DNA from: Chitinophagaceae bacterium
GTDB lineage: Bacteria > Bacteroidota > Bacteroidia > Chitinophagales > Chitinophagaceae
Assembly: GCA_014879565.1 (NCBI GenBank)
Contig: JACSRW010000025.1
Span: forward strand, 124,001 to 188,000
Reading direction: 5' to 3'
DNA: 64,000 nucleotides
Below, piece after piece: positions 17,876 through 25,952 of the stretch. Numbering within the stretch: position 1 is the first letter of the stretch; each line of letters starts with the position of its first letter. Under the pieces are notes generated by a model that was not told the origin of the DNA, did no database searches, and was given only the letters and a program-made list of their open reading frames with translations. Made by a program: the position numbers and the translations under genes.

Positions 17876-18547
17876 ATGTATCGTTTATCCACTCTTTTTT
17901 TTCTTTTATTGTCTTTTCATTCTTTGAGTCAGAACCAGGTGGGAATTTTTGCAGGCCCGCAAATGAGTTCGGCTGTTTATAAAATCGGCAAACAGCAGCA
18001 GGAAACCAGCTTCAAATACGGCTTTCATGCCGGTGTGCTGATGAAAGTTCCTTTTGAGGGAATTGTTTCCTTTGCGCCATCCATCAGTTACAGTTTAATC
18101 GGTTACGATGTGGACTTCGACCGTCCCAGTTCCCTCCCGGACCCCGACGCAATTGATAACAGCACCCGCTTTCACAGTGTATCTCTGGCGCCTTTGTTGC
18201 AGTTTGACCTGGGACGGGGGCCTTCGCATGTCTTTATCAAAGCAGGCCCGTCTTTTGATTTTATGCTGAAAGGGAAAGAGTCGTTTCAGCTCAGTGGTGG
18301 CAGTCAGGTGGACCGGAATGTTAAATTCGGAAATTACGATTATGGCTATGTAACAGCCAACCTCATCGGCCAGCTGGGTTTTGAGAAAACACAGGGCTTT
18401 TACATCAGTCTCAACTACAGCTATTCCCCTGCCAACCTCAGCAACCGCGACGGGGGACCCACTATCAATAACCAGATACTGGGCTTTTCCCTGGGATGGT
18501 ACCTGAAACGGAAGAAAATTGTCATAGACACAAGGGTAAAAGAATAA
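17876..18547 (+). CDS. outer membrane beta-barrel (PorT-like) protein
   Basis: 223 residues from ATG 17876, chosen because the extra 26 codons of the longer frame carry no signal features while MYRLSTLFFLLLSFHSLSQ is a clear signal peptide. The mature part alternates hydrophobic and polar residues with aromatic belts (for example VSFAPSISYSLIGYDVDF, FYISLNYSYSPANL) and ends in a strand LGFSLGWYLKRKK, as expected for an eight-strand barrel of the PorT/OmpA-like type. A possible -7 element TATTTTG lies at 17846-17852. The 3' end meets a bidirectional terminator shared with accC. Confidence 0.75.
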   Translation: MYRLSTLFFLLLSFHSLSQNQVGIFAGPQMSSAVYKIGKQQQETSFKYGFHAGVLMKVPFEGIVSFAPSISYSLIGYDVDFDRPSSLPDPDAIDNSTRFHSVSLAPLLQFDLGRGPSHVFIKAGPSFDFMLKGKESFQLSGGSQVDRNVKFGNYDYGYVTANLIGQLGFEKTQGFYISLNYSYSPANLSNRDGGPTINNQILGFSLGWYLKRKKIVIDTRVKE

Positions 18548-18550
18548 AAA

Positions 18551-18570
18551 AAGGGGCTCAATAGCCCCTT
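18551..18570 (+). terminator. bidirectional terminator between the barrel protein and accC
   Basis: Eight-bp stem AAGGGGCT/AGCCCCTT with a CAAT loop, A-rich on the left and T-rich on the right, so it can act on both convergent genes. Confidence 0.75.
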
Positions 18571-18593
18571 TATAATTTTACAGGATTAGCCGC

Positions 18594-19931
18594 TTATTTC
18601 AGGGTAAATCCTTCCAGGAATTTTGTATTAAAATCACCGCTCCGGAAACGCTCGTCCTGCATGAGCTGCAGGTGGAAGGGTATCGTGGTCTTTACACCTT
18701 CAATCACATATTCGCTGAGGGCGCGGTACATGGTCTGGATCGCCTCCTGGCGGGTTTGCGCGACGGTAATCAGTTTCCCGATCATGGAATCATAATAGGG
18801 AGGGATCACATAACCCGCATAAGCGTGACTATCCACCCGTACCCCGTGGCCGCCCGGCTGGTGGAGGACGGTTATCCTTCCCGGTGAAGGACGAAAGTCA
18901 TTGTAGGGATCTTCTGCGTTGATACGGCACTCAATGGAATGCATCTGAGGGATATAGTCCTTCCCGGATATCCGGTGACCCGCTGCTATCAGAATTTGTT
19001 CTTTAATCAGGTCAAAATTGATCACTTCTTCCGTCACACAATGCTCTACCTGAATCCGCGTATTCATTTCCATGAAGTAGAAATTGCGGTGTTTGTCAAC
19101 CAGGAATTCAATGGTACCCACACTCTCATAATTGATGGCTGCCGCCGCTTTTTTGGCTGCTTCACCCATCCTTGCCCGCAGTTCATCGGTCATAAAAGGA
19201 GAAGGCGATTCCTCCACCAGTTTCTGGTGACGGCGCTGAATGGAACAATCCCTTTCACTCAGGTGACAAACGGTACCGTATTGGTCACCGGCTACCTGAA
19301 TTTCAATATGACGCGGTTCTTCAACAAACTTCTCCATATAAATACCGTCATTCTTGAAAGCCGCTGCTGCTTCCGCCTTGGCCGTATCATATGCCTTTTC
19401 CATATCAGCCTCTTCCCATACAATCCGCATTCCCTTTCCGCCTCCGCCTGCAGTGGCTTTTAAGATTACAGGGTAGCCCATTTCCCGGGCCAGTCCCTTT
19501 GCTTCATCAAGACTCTGTAAAAGCCCTTCGCCGCCGGGCACTACCGGTACTCCGGCACGGGTCATAGTTTCTTTGGCGGTGATCTTATCCCCCATCGCAT
19601 TGATCATGTCAGGGGTGGGCCCGATAAACTTGATACCATGGTCATTACAAATCTGGGCAAACTTGGCGTTTTCAGCCAGGAAACCATAACCAGGATGTAT
19701 GGCATCTGCATTGGTAATTTCCGCGGCCGCCATCAGGTGCGGTATATTCAGGTAAGAATCACTGCTGGCTGGTCGTCCGATACAAACAGCCTCATCGGCA
19801 AATTTCACATGCAGGCTGTCTCTGTCAGCAGTGGAATAAACAGCCACCGTTTTAATACCCATTTCCCGGGCAGTGCGGATCACACGAAGGGCAATCTCAC
19901 CCCGGTTGGCGATTAGTATTTTCTTCAACAC
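18594..19931 (-). CDS. accC: acetyl-CoA carboxylase biotin carboxylase subunit
   Basis: 445 residues, the standard length. ATP-grasp enzyme that carboxylates biotin on AccB with bicarbonate and ATP, first step of fatty acid synthesis. It carries the N-terminal [19 protein letters not shown], the glycine-rich ATP loop GGGGKGMR (about 163-170), and the [15 protein letters not shown] segment. The initiation codon is GTG at 19931 (TTG directly after); no ATG is near. It follows accB by 78 bp on the same strand, in which a pyrimidine-rich repeat lies. Confidence 0.97.
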   Translation of the reverse strand: MLKKILIANRGEIALRVIRTAREMGIKTVAVYSTADRDSLHVKFADEAVCIGRPASSDSYLNIPHLMAAAEITNADAIHPGYGFLAENAKFAQICNDHGIKFIGPTPDMINAMGDKITAKETMTRAGVPVVPGGEGLLQSLDEAKGLAREMGYPVILKATAGGGGKGMRIVWEEADMEKAYDTAKAEAAAAFKNDGIYMEKFVEEPRHIEIQVAGDQYGTVCHLSERDCSIQRRHQKLVEESPSPFMTDELRARMGEAAKKAAAAINYESVGTIEFLVDKHRNFYFMEMNTRIQVEHCVTEEVINFDLIKEQILIAAGHRISGKDYIPQMHSIECRINAEDPYNDFRPSPGRITVLHQPGGHGVRVDSHAYAGYVIPPYYDSMIGKLITVAQTRQEAIQTMYRALSEYVIEGVKTTIPFHLQLMQDERFRSGDFNTKFLEGFTLK

Positions 19932-19965
19932 AGTAATAAATTAAATGATAAATTAATTAGAAGTC

Positions 19966-20009
19966 CCCCACTCCCCACTTTCAACTTTCCACTTTCCATT
20001 CTCCCTTCC
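19966..20009 (+). repeat. pyrimidine-rich short tandem repeat between accB and accC
   Basis: Degenerate 6-8 bp units of CCACTTTC/CAACTTTC type run up to the last base before the accB stop codon. On the transcript strand it is purine-rich (GGAAAGTGGAAAGTTG). It belongs to a class of strand-biased intergenic repeats seen also near 46 kb and 50.9 kb. Confidence 0.7.
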
Positions 20010-20498
20010 TCACGCCGGCTCCACCAAAAACAGCGGCTGATCGTATTCAACCGGGGAGGCATCGTCCACCAATACCTTGACAATTTTTCCGCTGACCTCA
20101 CTTTCAATTTCATTAAACAGCTTCATCGCTTCAATGATACAGACCACTTTACCGGGTACCACATCGGTACCTACTTCCACAAAACTGGGTTTGTCGGGAG
20201 ATGATTTACGATAGAAAGTCCCGATCATCGGGCTCTTAATAGTAACGAGGTTGGACGGTAATGCCTCCGGTTTTGCTTTTTCAGCAGCCGGTGCGGGTGC
20301 AGCAGCCGCCGGAACAGCAGCAGGCTGGGGAGCTGCAATCGCCACAGGAGCCGGAGACGCTGCGGCAGGAACAAACTGAGCGATATGCTCTTCTTTCTGC
20401 TTAATTGTTACGCGGAAATCCTTTTGTTCAATTGTCAGTTCGCCAATATTCGATTTGTTGACCATTTTGATCAACTCCTGAATTTGCTTAAAGTCCAT
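20010..20498 (-). CDS. accB: acetyl-CoA carboxylase biotin carboxyl carrier protein
   Basis: 162 residues from ATG 20498; the frame extends three codons to a TTG at 20507, which is less likely. Order: N-terminal helical segment (about 1-40), an Ala/Pro-rich flexible linker (about 43-80), and the biotinyl domain. The biotinylated lysine is K126 in EAMKLFNEI. It carries biotin between AccC and the carboxyltransferase. AccC follows in the same operon. The 288-bp region upstream contains the efp terminator and a leader with a palindrome. Confidence 0.96.
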   Translation of the reverse strand: MDFKQIQELIKMVNKSNIGELTIEQKDFRVTIKQKEEHIAQFVPAAASPAPVAIAAPQPAAVPAAAAPAPAAEKAKPEALPSNLVTIKSPMIGTFYRKSSPDKPSFVEVGTDVVPGKVVCIIEAMKLFNEIESEVSGKIVKVLVDDASPVEYDQPLFLVEPA

Positions 20499-20649
20499 GT
20501 TTTTCAATTTAATAGATGTTTTGGTTTTGAAACATTGTTAGAGGTCCGGCAGGTACACAGCAGGGCGGGTCCTGGGGTTTCAACCTATTTTGGAGAACTA
20601 CCCAATCAGATTCAGCCATCCTGTAAAACACTGCTACCTTAACTCCTCT

Positions 20650-20663
20650 CCTTTCCGGAAAGG
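20650..20663. other. 14-bp perfect palindrome in the accB leader
   Basis: CCTTTCCGGAAAGG, about 150 bp upstream of accB and close to a possible -7 element (TACCTTAG on the minus strand). It could be an operator or an RNA hairpin in a long leader. Nothing else supports either. Confidence 0.3.
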
Positions 20664-20742
20664 GAAGCTAAGGTAAGTAAATCAATATGAGAATTGCCAT
20701 GTTTTTAGCCAAAATAGGGCAAAATGGACCCAAAATCAAACA

Positions 20743-20778
20743 AAAAAGGCCCAAAATCGGTTGATTTTGGGCCTTTTT
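20743..20778 (-). terminator. strong intrinsic terminator of efp
   Basis: A perfect 16-bp stem (AAAAAGGCCCAAAATC with its complement) around the four-base loop ggtt, ending in five T on the minus strand, 17 bp past the efp stop. Confidence 0.9.
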
Positions 20779-20795
20779 AAGATTATTCAGAAGTA

Positions 20796-21362
20796 TTACT
20801 CTTTCACTCTTTCTACATATTCGCCTGTCTTAGTGTTGATCCTGATCAACTCACCTTCGTTCACAAACAAGGGTACACTCACAGTTGCACCGGTTTCAAC
20901 CGTTGCCGGTTTAAGGGTACGGGTTGCGGTATCGCCCCGGAGACCGGGTTCTGTATATGTTACCTGTAACACTATCTTGTCAGGCAGTTCCACACTCATC
21001 GGCTGCTCCGTTTCGGTGTTGACGAGTACGCTTACTTCCTGTCCGTCTTTAAGAAACTGGGGCGCATCTACCAGGTTTTCCTGGAGGGCCACCTGTTCAA
21101 AGGTTTCGGTATCCATGAAGTTATAGCCGGTATCATCCTTATAGAGAAACTGGTAACTTTTCCTTTCTACCCGTACCGGGAAGATCGTATCGCCTGAGTT
21201 CCAGGTCTTTTCTATGGAACGATTATTATCCACCCCTTTCAGTTTGGCCCATACTTTGGCGGCCGCACGGGCAGTTTTATTTTCCCCGAATTCTACCACG
21301 GAATATAAACTGCCATCCAGTTTAATGATGAGGCCGCGGCTGATGTCTGCTGTATTTGCCAT
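20796..21362 (-). CDS. efp: translation elongation factor P
   Basis: 188 residues, standard length, three beta-barrel domains (N-terminal KOW-like about 1-65, then two OB-like). Elongation factor P relieves ribosome stalling at polyproline. The tip loop of domain I reads ENKTARAAAKVW, with R32 at the place where most bacteria have a modified lysine (in E. coli K34). Arg32 is the form used by EF-P proteins that EarP rhamnosylates, but this may also be an unmodified Arg type. Divergent from the gene at 21482. Confidence 0.96.
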   Translation of the reverse strand: MANTADISRGLIIKLDGSLYSVVEFGENKTARAAAKVWAKLKGVDNNRSIEKTWNSGDTIFPVRVERKSYQFLYKDDTGYNFMDTETFEQVALQENLVDAPQFLKDGQEVSVLVNTETEQPMSVELPDKIVLQVTYTEPGLRGDTATRTLKPATVETGATVSVPLFVNEGELIRINTKTGEYVERVKE

Positions 21363-21460
21363 TGGTTTGCTTTTTGAGGCGGCAAAGATAAGGCAGGAGG
21401 ACTACCTGACAAAGGCGGCCTGTCCCCAATTTTTACCCCCCCGGCCCATTTTTTTTACCC

Positions 21461-21468
21461 TAATTTCG
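21461..21468 (+). promoter_or_regulatory. promoter -7 element TAATTTCG
   Basis: One mismatch to TAnnTTTG, 13 bp upstream of the choice-of-anchor L gene. Divergent efp shares this 119-bp control region. Confidence 0.4.
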
Positions 21469-21481
21469 TCCTCTTCTGCAT

Positions 21482-24304
21482 ATGAATCATTACCGGATTT
21501 ACCTGCTGATTGCACTCCTGTTCTTTTTACCCGTCCGCCAGTATGCCCAGTTGATTATTACTCAGCATCCGGACGCGCAGGCGCTTGCGCAACGACTTGT
21601 CGGGGATGGCGTGAGTATCAGTAATGTCAGTTTTACCGGTAATCCGTTGATGGCAGGATTCTTTCTGAACCGGGCCAATCAGACACAAATCGGTATTGAA
21701 AGCGGCATTGTGCTCACAACCGGAAGGGCGAAAACGGCCGGTTCAGAAGCAGGGGTTGATGGCGACGGTACAACTACCGCCATCAATGTTGATGCAAATG
21801 GCACCTGGGGCCTACCCGGTGACGCAGACCTGAGTGCGGCAATTGGCAATTTTAATCTCGAAGACGCCTGCGTGCTGGAATTTGATTTTGTACCACTGGG
21901 AGACAGTATCAAGTTCAATTATGTGTTCAGTTCAGAAGAATACAATCCCGCCTATGTTTGTCAGTTTAATGATGTTTTTGCCTTTTTTATTTCCGGCCCG
22001 GGTATCACCGGTTTGAAAAACATTGCACTGATCCCCAATACAAACACGCCGGTCACCATTTTTAATGTTAACAACGTACCGAACGGTGCCTGCCCGAACA
22101 ATCAGCAGTACTATATCAACAATGTCAGCAGCCGGTATTTTACCCACGACGGCCACACTACGGTATTTACCGCCAAAGAAAAAGTTCAACCCTGCCAGGT
22201 ATACCATCTCAAACTGGTACTCGCAGATGCCGGTGACGACAATTTTGATACCGGGGTATTTTTGCAGGCACGCAGCCTGATATCCAATGCCTTTGGTATC
22301 ACCAACCTGACTCAGACAGATCCGGGAGGAAACAGCTACCTGGTGGAAGGTTGCGCCACCGGTGCCTTTAATATCACCCGCCCGCGAAAAGATCCCTTTC
22401 CCCTCAGCATTTCCCTGTCGTACGGGGGGACCGTGGATCCGTTAAACGACCTCCTCCCTATGCCGTTCAATGTGACGATCCCGGCCGACGACAGTGTCGT
22501 TACTGTAAATGTGGTGCCGATTATTGATAATGCACCCGAAGGAATTGAATGGCTGAAAGTATATGCACTGGCCGGTTGCGCAGCAGGTACGCCTACCGAC
22601 AGCACCCTGATTCAGCTGAGAGATTATGACATCCTGAACCTGTCACCGGATACAGCAAGGGTTTGTCCGGGAAATACGGTGCAACTGACAGCAACAGCCG
22701 GGTACAGTCACTATCAATGGAGCCCCGATCCCACTTTGAATACTCTGCAAATCCCCAATCCCGTGGCCACACCGGTACAACCGGTTACAACCTATATCTG
22801 TACAGCCACCGAAGGCACCTGCAGGGCACAGGATTCTGTTTATGTGATGATGAAAAAAGCTGAATTCCTGTCCAAAACGGATGTGAATTGCAGGAATCTC
22901 AGTACCGGAACACTGGAAGTGTTTGCCGGTTCAGGCTGGACGTCTCCGGTTCTGTATTCACTGGATGGTTTTAACTGGCAGAACAGTAACCGGTTTTCGG
23001 GTCTCGCCGCAGGCAGTTATTGGGTGAAAGTGAAAGATGCAGCTTGTACCGACAGTATCCTGATCAGCATCGTACAGGCCTATCCGGATTTGCTGGTCAG
23101 CAGCAATGTAATTGCTCCTGCCGGTTGCAGCGGCTTACCAGACGGGCAACTTATGCTGACTGGTCAGGGGGGAAAAATGCCTTACCAGTATTCCGCAGAC
23201 GGAATCAGTTATCAGTCTTCAGGGCTCTTCAACCTGAACCAGGGGTCTTATAGTTTTTCTGTCCGGGATGACAATGGATGCCTGAATACAATTACAGCTG
23301 AAATCCCCCTGAATAATACGGTAACGGTGGATGCAGGACCGGAAACAGCCATTTGCGAAGGCTCCTCCCTGAGGCTGCAGGCAAGTTCCAATGCGGCAGC
23401 TGTCAGCTGGTCACCCGCCGCCACACTTGATAACCCGTCCATTCTTACCCCGCTGGCGGCCCCTGCCGACAGTACCTGGTATTATATCAGCGCCACAACG
23501 GGCATCTGTAACCGTAAAGATTCCGTACGTATCAACGTTTGGCCTGCGCCGGTGGCCGATGCGGGACCTGATATAGCAGATTGTTTTGGAAAATTACTCA
23601 GGCTTCAGGGCGCAGGTGGTTTTACGTACAGCTGGGCTCCGGCGACTTATTTTACGGGCAGCAGCACAGTGGCCGACCCTGAATTCAAGGCGTCTGCAGA
23701 CATTTCCTATTACCTCACAGTAACCGATGGCCGGGGATGCAGCTCCCTGCAGCCGGACGAGGTAAAGGTGAAAGTTACACCGGCCGTAAAAGTGTCTGCA
23801 GGGGCAGATACCGTGGCAGCCATCAACCAGCCGGTGCAGTTACAGGCCACTGAACTGAGCCAGGCGGGTGTAACCGAATGGAGCTGGTCCGGTGCACAAT
23901 ATCTCAGCAATCCCGCAATAGCCAACCCGGTAGCTACCCTGCCCGCAGAAACGCGGTTCACTGTTACCGGAAAAACAGCAGATGGATGCGAAGGAAGGGA
24001 TGATATCCTCATCAAAGTTTATAAAGGGCCCGACATTTATATCCCCACCGGTTTTACTCCGGATGGAAACGGCCTGAATGATGAGCTCAAAGCTTTTCCG
24101 GTTGGCATCCGGGAATTCCGGTTTTTCCGGATATTTAACCGCTGGGGCCAGCAGGTATTTCAGACAAAGGATCCCGGAAAAGGATGGGATGGCCGTATTA
24201 ACGGGATCGTTCAGCCAACCGGAACATTTATCTGGATGGCTGAAGCAGTAGACTATCAGGGTCACCTGATCAGCCGGAAAGGGGTGGTTACCCTGATCCG
24301 CTAG
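21482..24304 (+). CDS. large secreted choice-of-anchor L protein with T9SS type B (gliding-type) sorting domain
   Basis: 940 residues. Signal peptide to about residue 23. Next is a choice-of-anchor L domain (about 25-265), then beta-sandwich repeats of PKD/SprB-like kind with the recurring pattern G-S-Y-x-V-x-D-x-x-G-C-x-x (around 480-610) and several short Ig-like modules (to about 850). The C-terminus reads IYIPTGFTPDGNGLNDELKAF...FNRWGQQVFQT...GKGWDG, the T9SS type B / gliding motility-associated C-terminal domain. The protein is therefore exported by T9SS and attached or released at the surface, likely as an adhesin. Function of the anchor domain is unknown. Confidence 0.9.
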   Translation: MNHYRIYLLIALLFFLPVRQYAQLIITQHPDAQALAQRLVGDGVSISNVSFTGNPLMAGFFLNRANQTQIGIESGIVLTTGRAKTAGSEAGVDGDGTTTAINVDANGTWGLPGDADLSAAIGNFNLEDACVLEFDFVPLGDSIKFNYVFSSEEYNPAYVCQFNDVFAFFISGPGITGLKNIALIPNTNTPVTIFNVNNVPNGACPNNQQYYINNVSSRYFTHDGHTTVFTAKEKVQPCQVYHLKLVLADAGDDNFDTGVFLQARSLISNAFGITNLTQTDPGGNSYLVEGCATGAFNITRPRKDPFPLSISLSYGGTVDPLNDLLPMPFNVTIPADDSVVTVNVVPIIDNAPEGIEWLKVYALAGCAAGTPTDSTLIQLRDYDILNLSPDTARVCPGNTVQLTATAGYSHYQWSPDPTLNTLQIPNPVATPVQPVTTYICTATEGTCRAQDSVYVMMKKAEFLSKTDVNCRNLSTGTLEVFAGSGWTSPVLYSLDGFNWQNSNRFSGLAAGSYWVKVKDAACTDSILISIVQAYPDLLVSSNVIAPAGCSGLPDGQLMLTGQGGKMPYQYSADGISYQSSGLFNLNQGSYSFSVRDDNGCLNTITAEIPLNNTVTVDAGPETAICEGSSLRLQASSNAAAVSWSPAATLDNPSILTPLAAPADSTWYYISATTGICNRKDSVRINVWPAPVADAGPDIADCFGKLLRLQGAGGFTYSWAPATYFTGSSTVADPEFKASADISYYLTVTDGRGCSSLQPDEVKVKVTPAVKVSAGADTVAAINQPVQLQATELSQAGVTEWSWSGAQYLSNPAIANPVATLPAETRFTVTGKTADGCEGRDDILIKVYKGPDIYIPTGFTPDGNGLNDELKAFPVGIREFRFFRIFNRWGQQVFQTKDPGKGWDGRINGIVQPTGTFIWMAEAVDYQGHLISRKGVVTLIR

Positions 24305-24321
24305 CATACCCGGTTTCGGTT

Positions 24322-24329
24322 TATCTTTG
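24322..24329 (+). promoter_or_regulatory. promoter -7 element TATCTTTG
   Basis: Exact TAnnTTTG, ending four bases before the ATG at 24334. With such spacing the transcript starts at or very near the start codon, so the mRNA is essentially leaderless. Confidence 0.6.
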
Positions 24330-24333
24330 AAGC

Positions 24334-24834
24334 ATGAAAAAAGTACTCAGCCTGGTAAGTTGCCTTTTTCTGGCGCTTACCCTCACTGCGCAGCGGGATA
24401 CTACCGGTTCCGCCAATGCGAGATCAACCAGTTTCCCGCCAGTCAGTCTCCTGCTTCCGGATGGGAAAACCTATTATACCCAGAAAGACCTGCCGGCAGA
24501 TAAAGCCGTACTGGTGATGCTTTTTAATCCATCCTGTACACATTGTCAGCAGGAAACAGAAGAAATTACCAGAAACATAAACAAATTCAGTAATATCCAT
24601 ATCCTTATGTGTACCCCGATGCCCCTGGATTCCATGCTGGCTTTCCGGAAAAAGTACAATCTGGCAAAATACAGCAATATCGTAGTCACACAGGACAGCC
24701 GGGTACAAATGCCCTCCTATTATATGATCAGCAATTTGCCTTTCCTGGCATTTTACAACCGGAAAAGACAGCTGATCGGTACGCACGAAGGCTCTATATC
24801 ATTGGAAAAACTGTTAGCCAAATTCAAAAACTGA
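24334..24834 (+). CDS. periplasmic thioredoxin-fold (TlpA-like) protein
   Basis: 166 residues with signal peptide (cleavage about 20, LTAQ). The thioredoxin fold follows with the redox motif FNPSCTHC, C68 and C71, and a cis-Pro region SNLPFLAFYN. Such proteins reduce disulfides in the periplasm. It is followed by mdh, 102 bp away with its own promoter. Confidence 0.85.
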   Translation: MKKVLSLVSCLFLALTLTAQRDTTGSANARSTSFPPVSLLLPDGKTYYTQKDLPADKAVLVMLFNPSCTHCQQETEEITRNINKFSNIHILMCTPMPLDSMLAFRKKYNLAKYSNIVVTQDSRVQMPSYYMISNLPFLAFYNRKRQLIGTHEGSISLEKLLAKFKN

Positions 24835-24866
24835 GTTTGATCAGGTGAACGGAAGCCGGCATCTGC

Positions 24867-24874
24867 TACCTTTG
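24867..24874 (+). promoter_or_regulatory. promoter -7 element TACCTTTG
   Basis: Exact TAnnTTTG 62 bp upstream of the mdh start. The leader is longer than for most genes here. Confidence 0.5.
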
Positions 24875-24936
24875 CGCCGGTTTGATAAAAAGCCGTAAAT
24901 CGTAATTATTATTCATTAAAATAAACTGTTTAACAC

Positions 24937-25866
24937 ATGAAAGTAACTGTAGTAGGTGCCGGTGCCGTAGGAGCCACCTGTGCTGATAATATCGCCCGGA
25001 AAGAGTTATGCCAGGAACTGGTGCTGCTGGATATCAAAGAAGGTATTGCAGAAGGAAAAGCTCAGGATATGATGCAGACAGCCACCCTGCTGGGTTTTGA
25101 CACCAAAATTACCGGCAGCACCAATGATTATTCCAAAACCGCCAACAGTGATGTGGTGGTAATCACTTCCGGTCTGCCCCGTAAACCCGGAATGACCCGG
25201 GAGGAACTGATTGGCGTGAATGCTGGTATTGTGAAAGGTGTCTGCGAAAACATACTGAAATACTCCCCCAACGCCATCATCATTGTGATCAGTAACCCGA
25301 TGGATACCATGACCTACCTGGCCCTGCAATCCACGGGTCTGCCGAAGAACCGGATAATCGGTATGGGCGGCACGCTTGACAGCAGCCGGTTCAAATACCA
25401 GCTGAGCCAGCACCTGGGTTGCAGCCCCTCCGATCTGAATGCCGTAGTGGTGGGTGGCCATGGTGATACAACCATGATTCCCCTGATCCGTCTCGCAACC
25501 TGGAACAGCACCCCTGTTACCAATTTTCTTAGTGCAGAACAACAGGAAAAAATTGTAAAAGACACCATGGTGGGAGGTGCTACCCTGACCGCCTTAATAG
25601 GCACCTCAGCCTGGTATGCACCCGGCGCGGCCGGAGCTGCCCTGGTAGAATCCATTCTGCGCGATGAAAAGAAACTCTTTACCTGCTGTGTTTATCTGGA
25701 CGGAGAATATGGCCAGAAGGACATCTGCCTGGGTGTACCTGTTACGATCGGCAAAAACGGCTGGGAAAAAATTATTGATTTCCGGCTGAACGAAACCGAA
25801 CAGGCTGCTTTCAATAAAAGTGCGGAAGCCGTACGGAGTATGAATGATGTGCTGAAAACGCTTTGA
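24937..25866 (+). CDS. mdh: malate dehydrogenase
   Basis: 309 residues, LDH-like (type III) malate dehydrogenase that oxidises malate to oxaloacetate with NAD+. It carries the dinucleotide loop VGAGAVGATCA (about 6-16), the substrate loop SGLPRKPGMTRE with R82 at the malate-specificity position, R151 in the GGTLDSSRF segment, and the catalytic H175 in VVGGHGDTTM. Frame intact, ATG start, strong terminator after it. Confidence 0.96.
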   Translation: MKVTVVGAGAVGATCADNIARKELCQELVLLDIKEGIAEGKAQDMMQTATLLGFDTKITGSTNDYSKTANSDVVVITSGLPRKPGMTREELIGVNAGIVKGVCENILKYSPNAIIIVISNPMDTMTYLALQSTGLPKNRIIGMGGTLDSSRFKYQLSQHLGCSPSDLNAVVVGGHGDTTMIPLIRLATWNSTPVTNFLSAEQQEKIVKDTMVGGATLTALIGTSAWYAPGAAGAALVESILRDEKKLFTCCVYLDGEYGQKDICLGVPVTIGKNGWEKIIDFRLNETEQAAFNKSAEAVRSMNDVLKTL

Positions 25867-25881
25867 TCCGTTACTAAACGG

Positions 25882-25948
25882 AAGAGGCTGTTCCCCGGAA
25901 AATGCTGCCAGTTGTAAGGGCAGTAATCCCGGTACGGAACAGCCTCTT
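25882..25948 (+). terminator. large compound terminator between mdh and the cytolysin-like gene
   Basis: Thirteen-bp outer stem AAGAGGCTGTTCC/GGAACAGCCTCTT with an inner second hairpin (CTGCC/GGCAG) and a T-run on the + side. Convergent genes lie on both sides. Confidence 0.8.
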
Positions 25949-25952
25949 TTTA

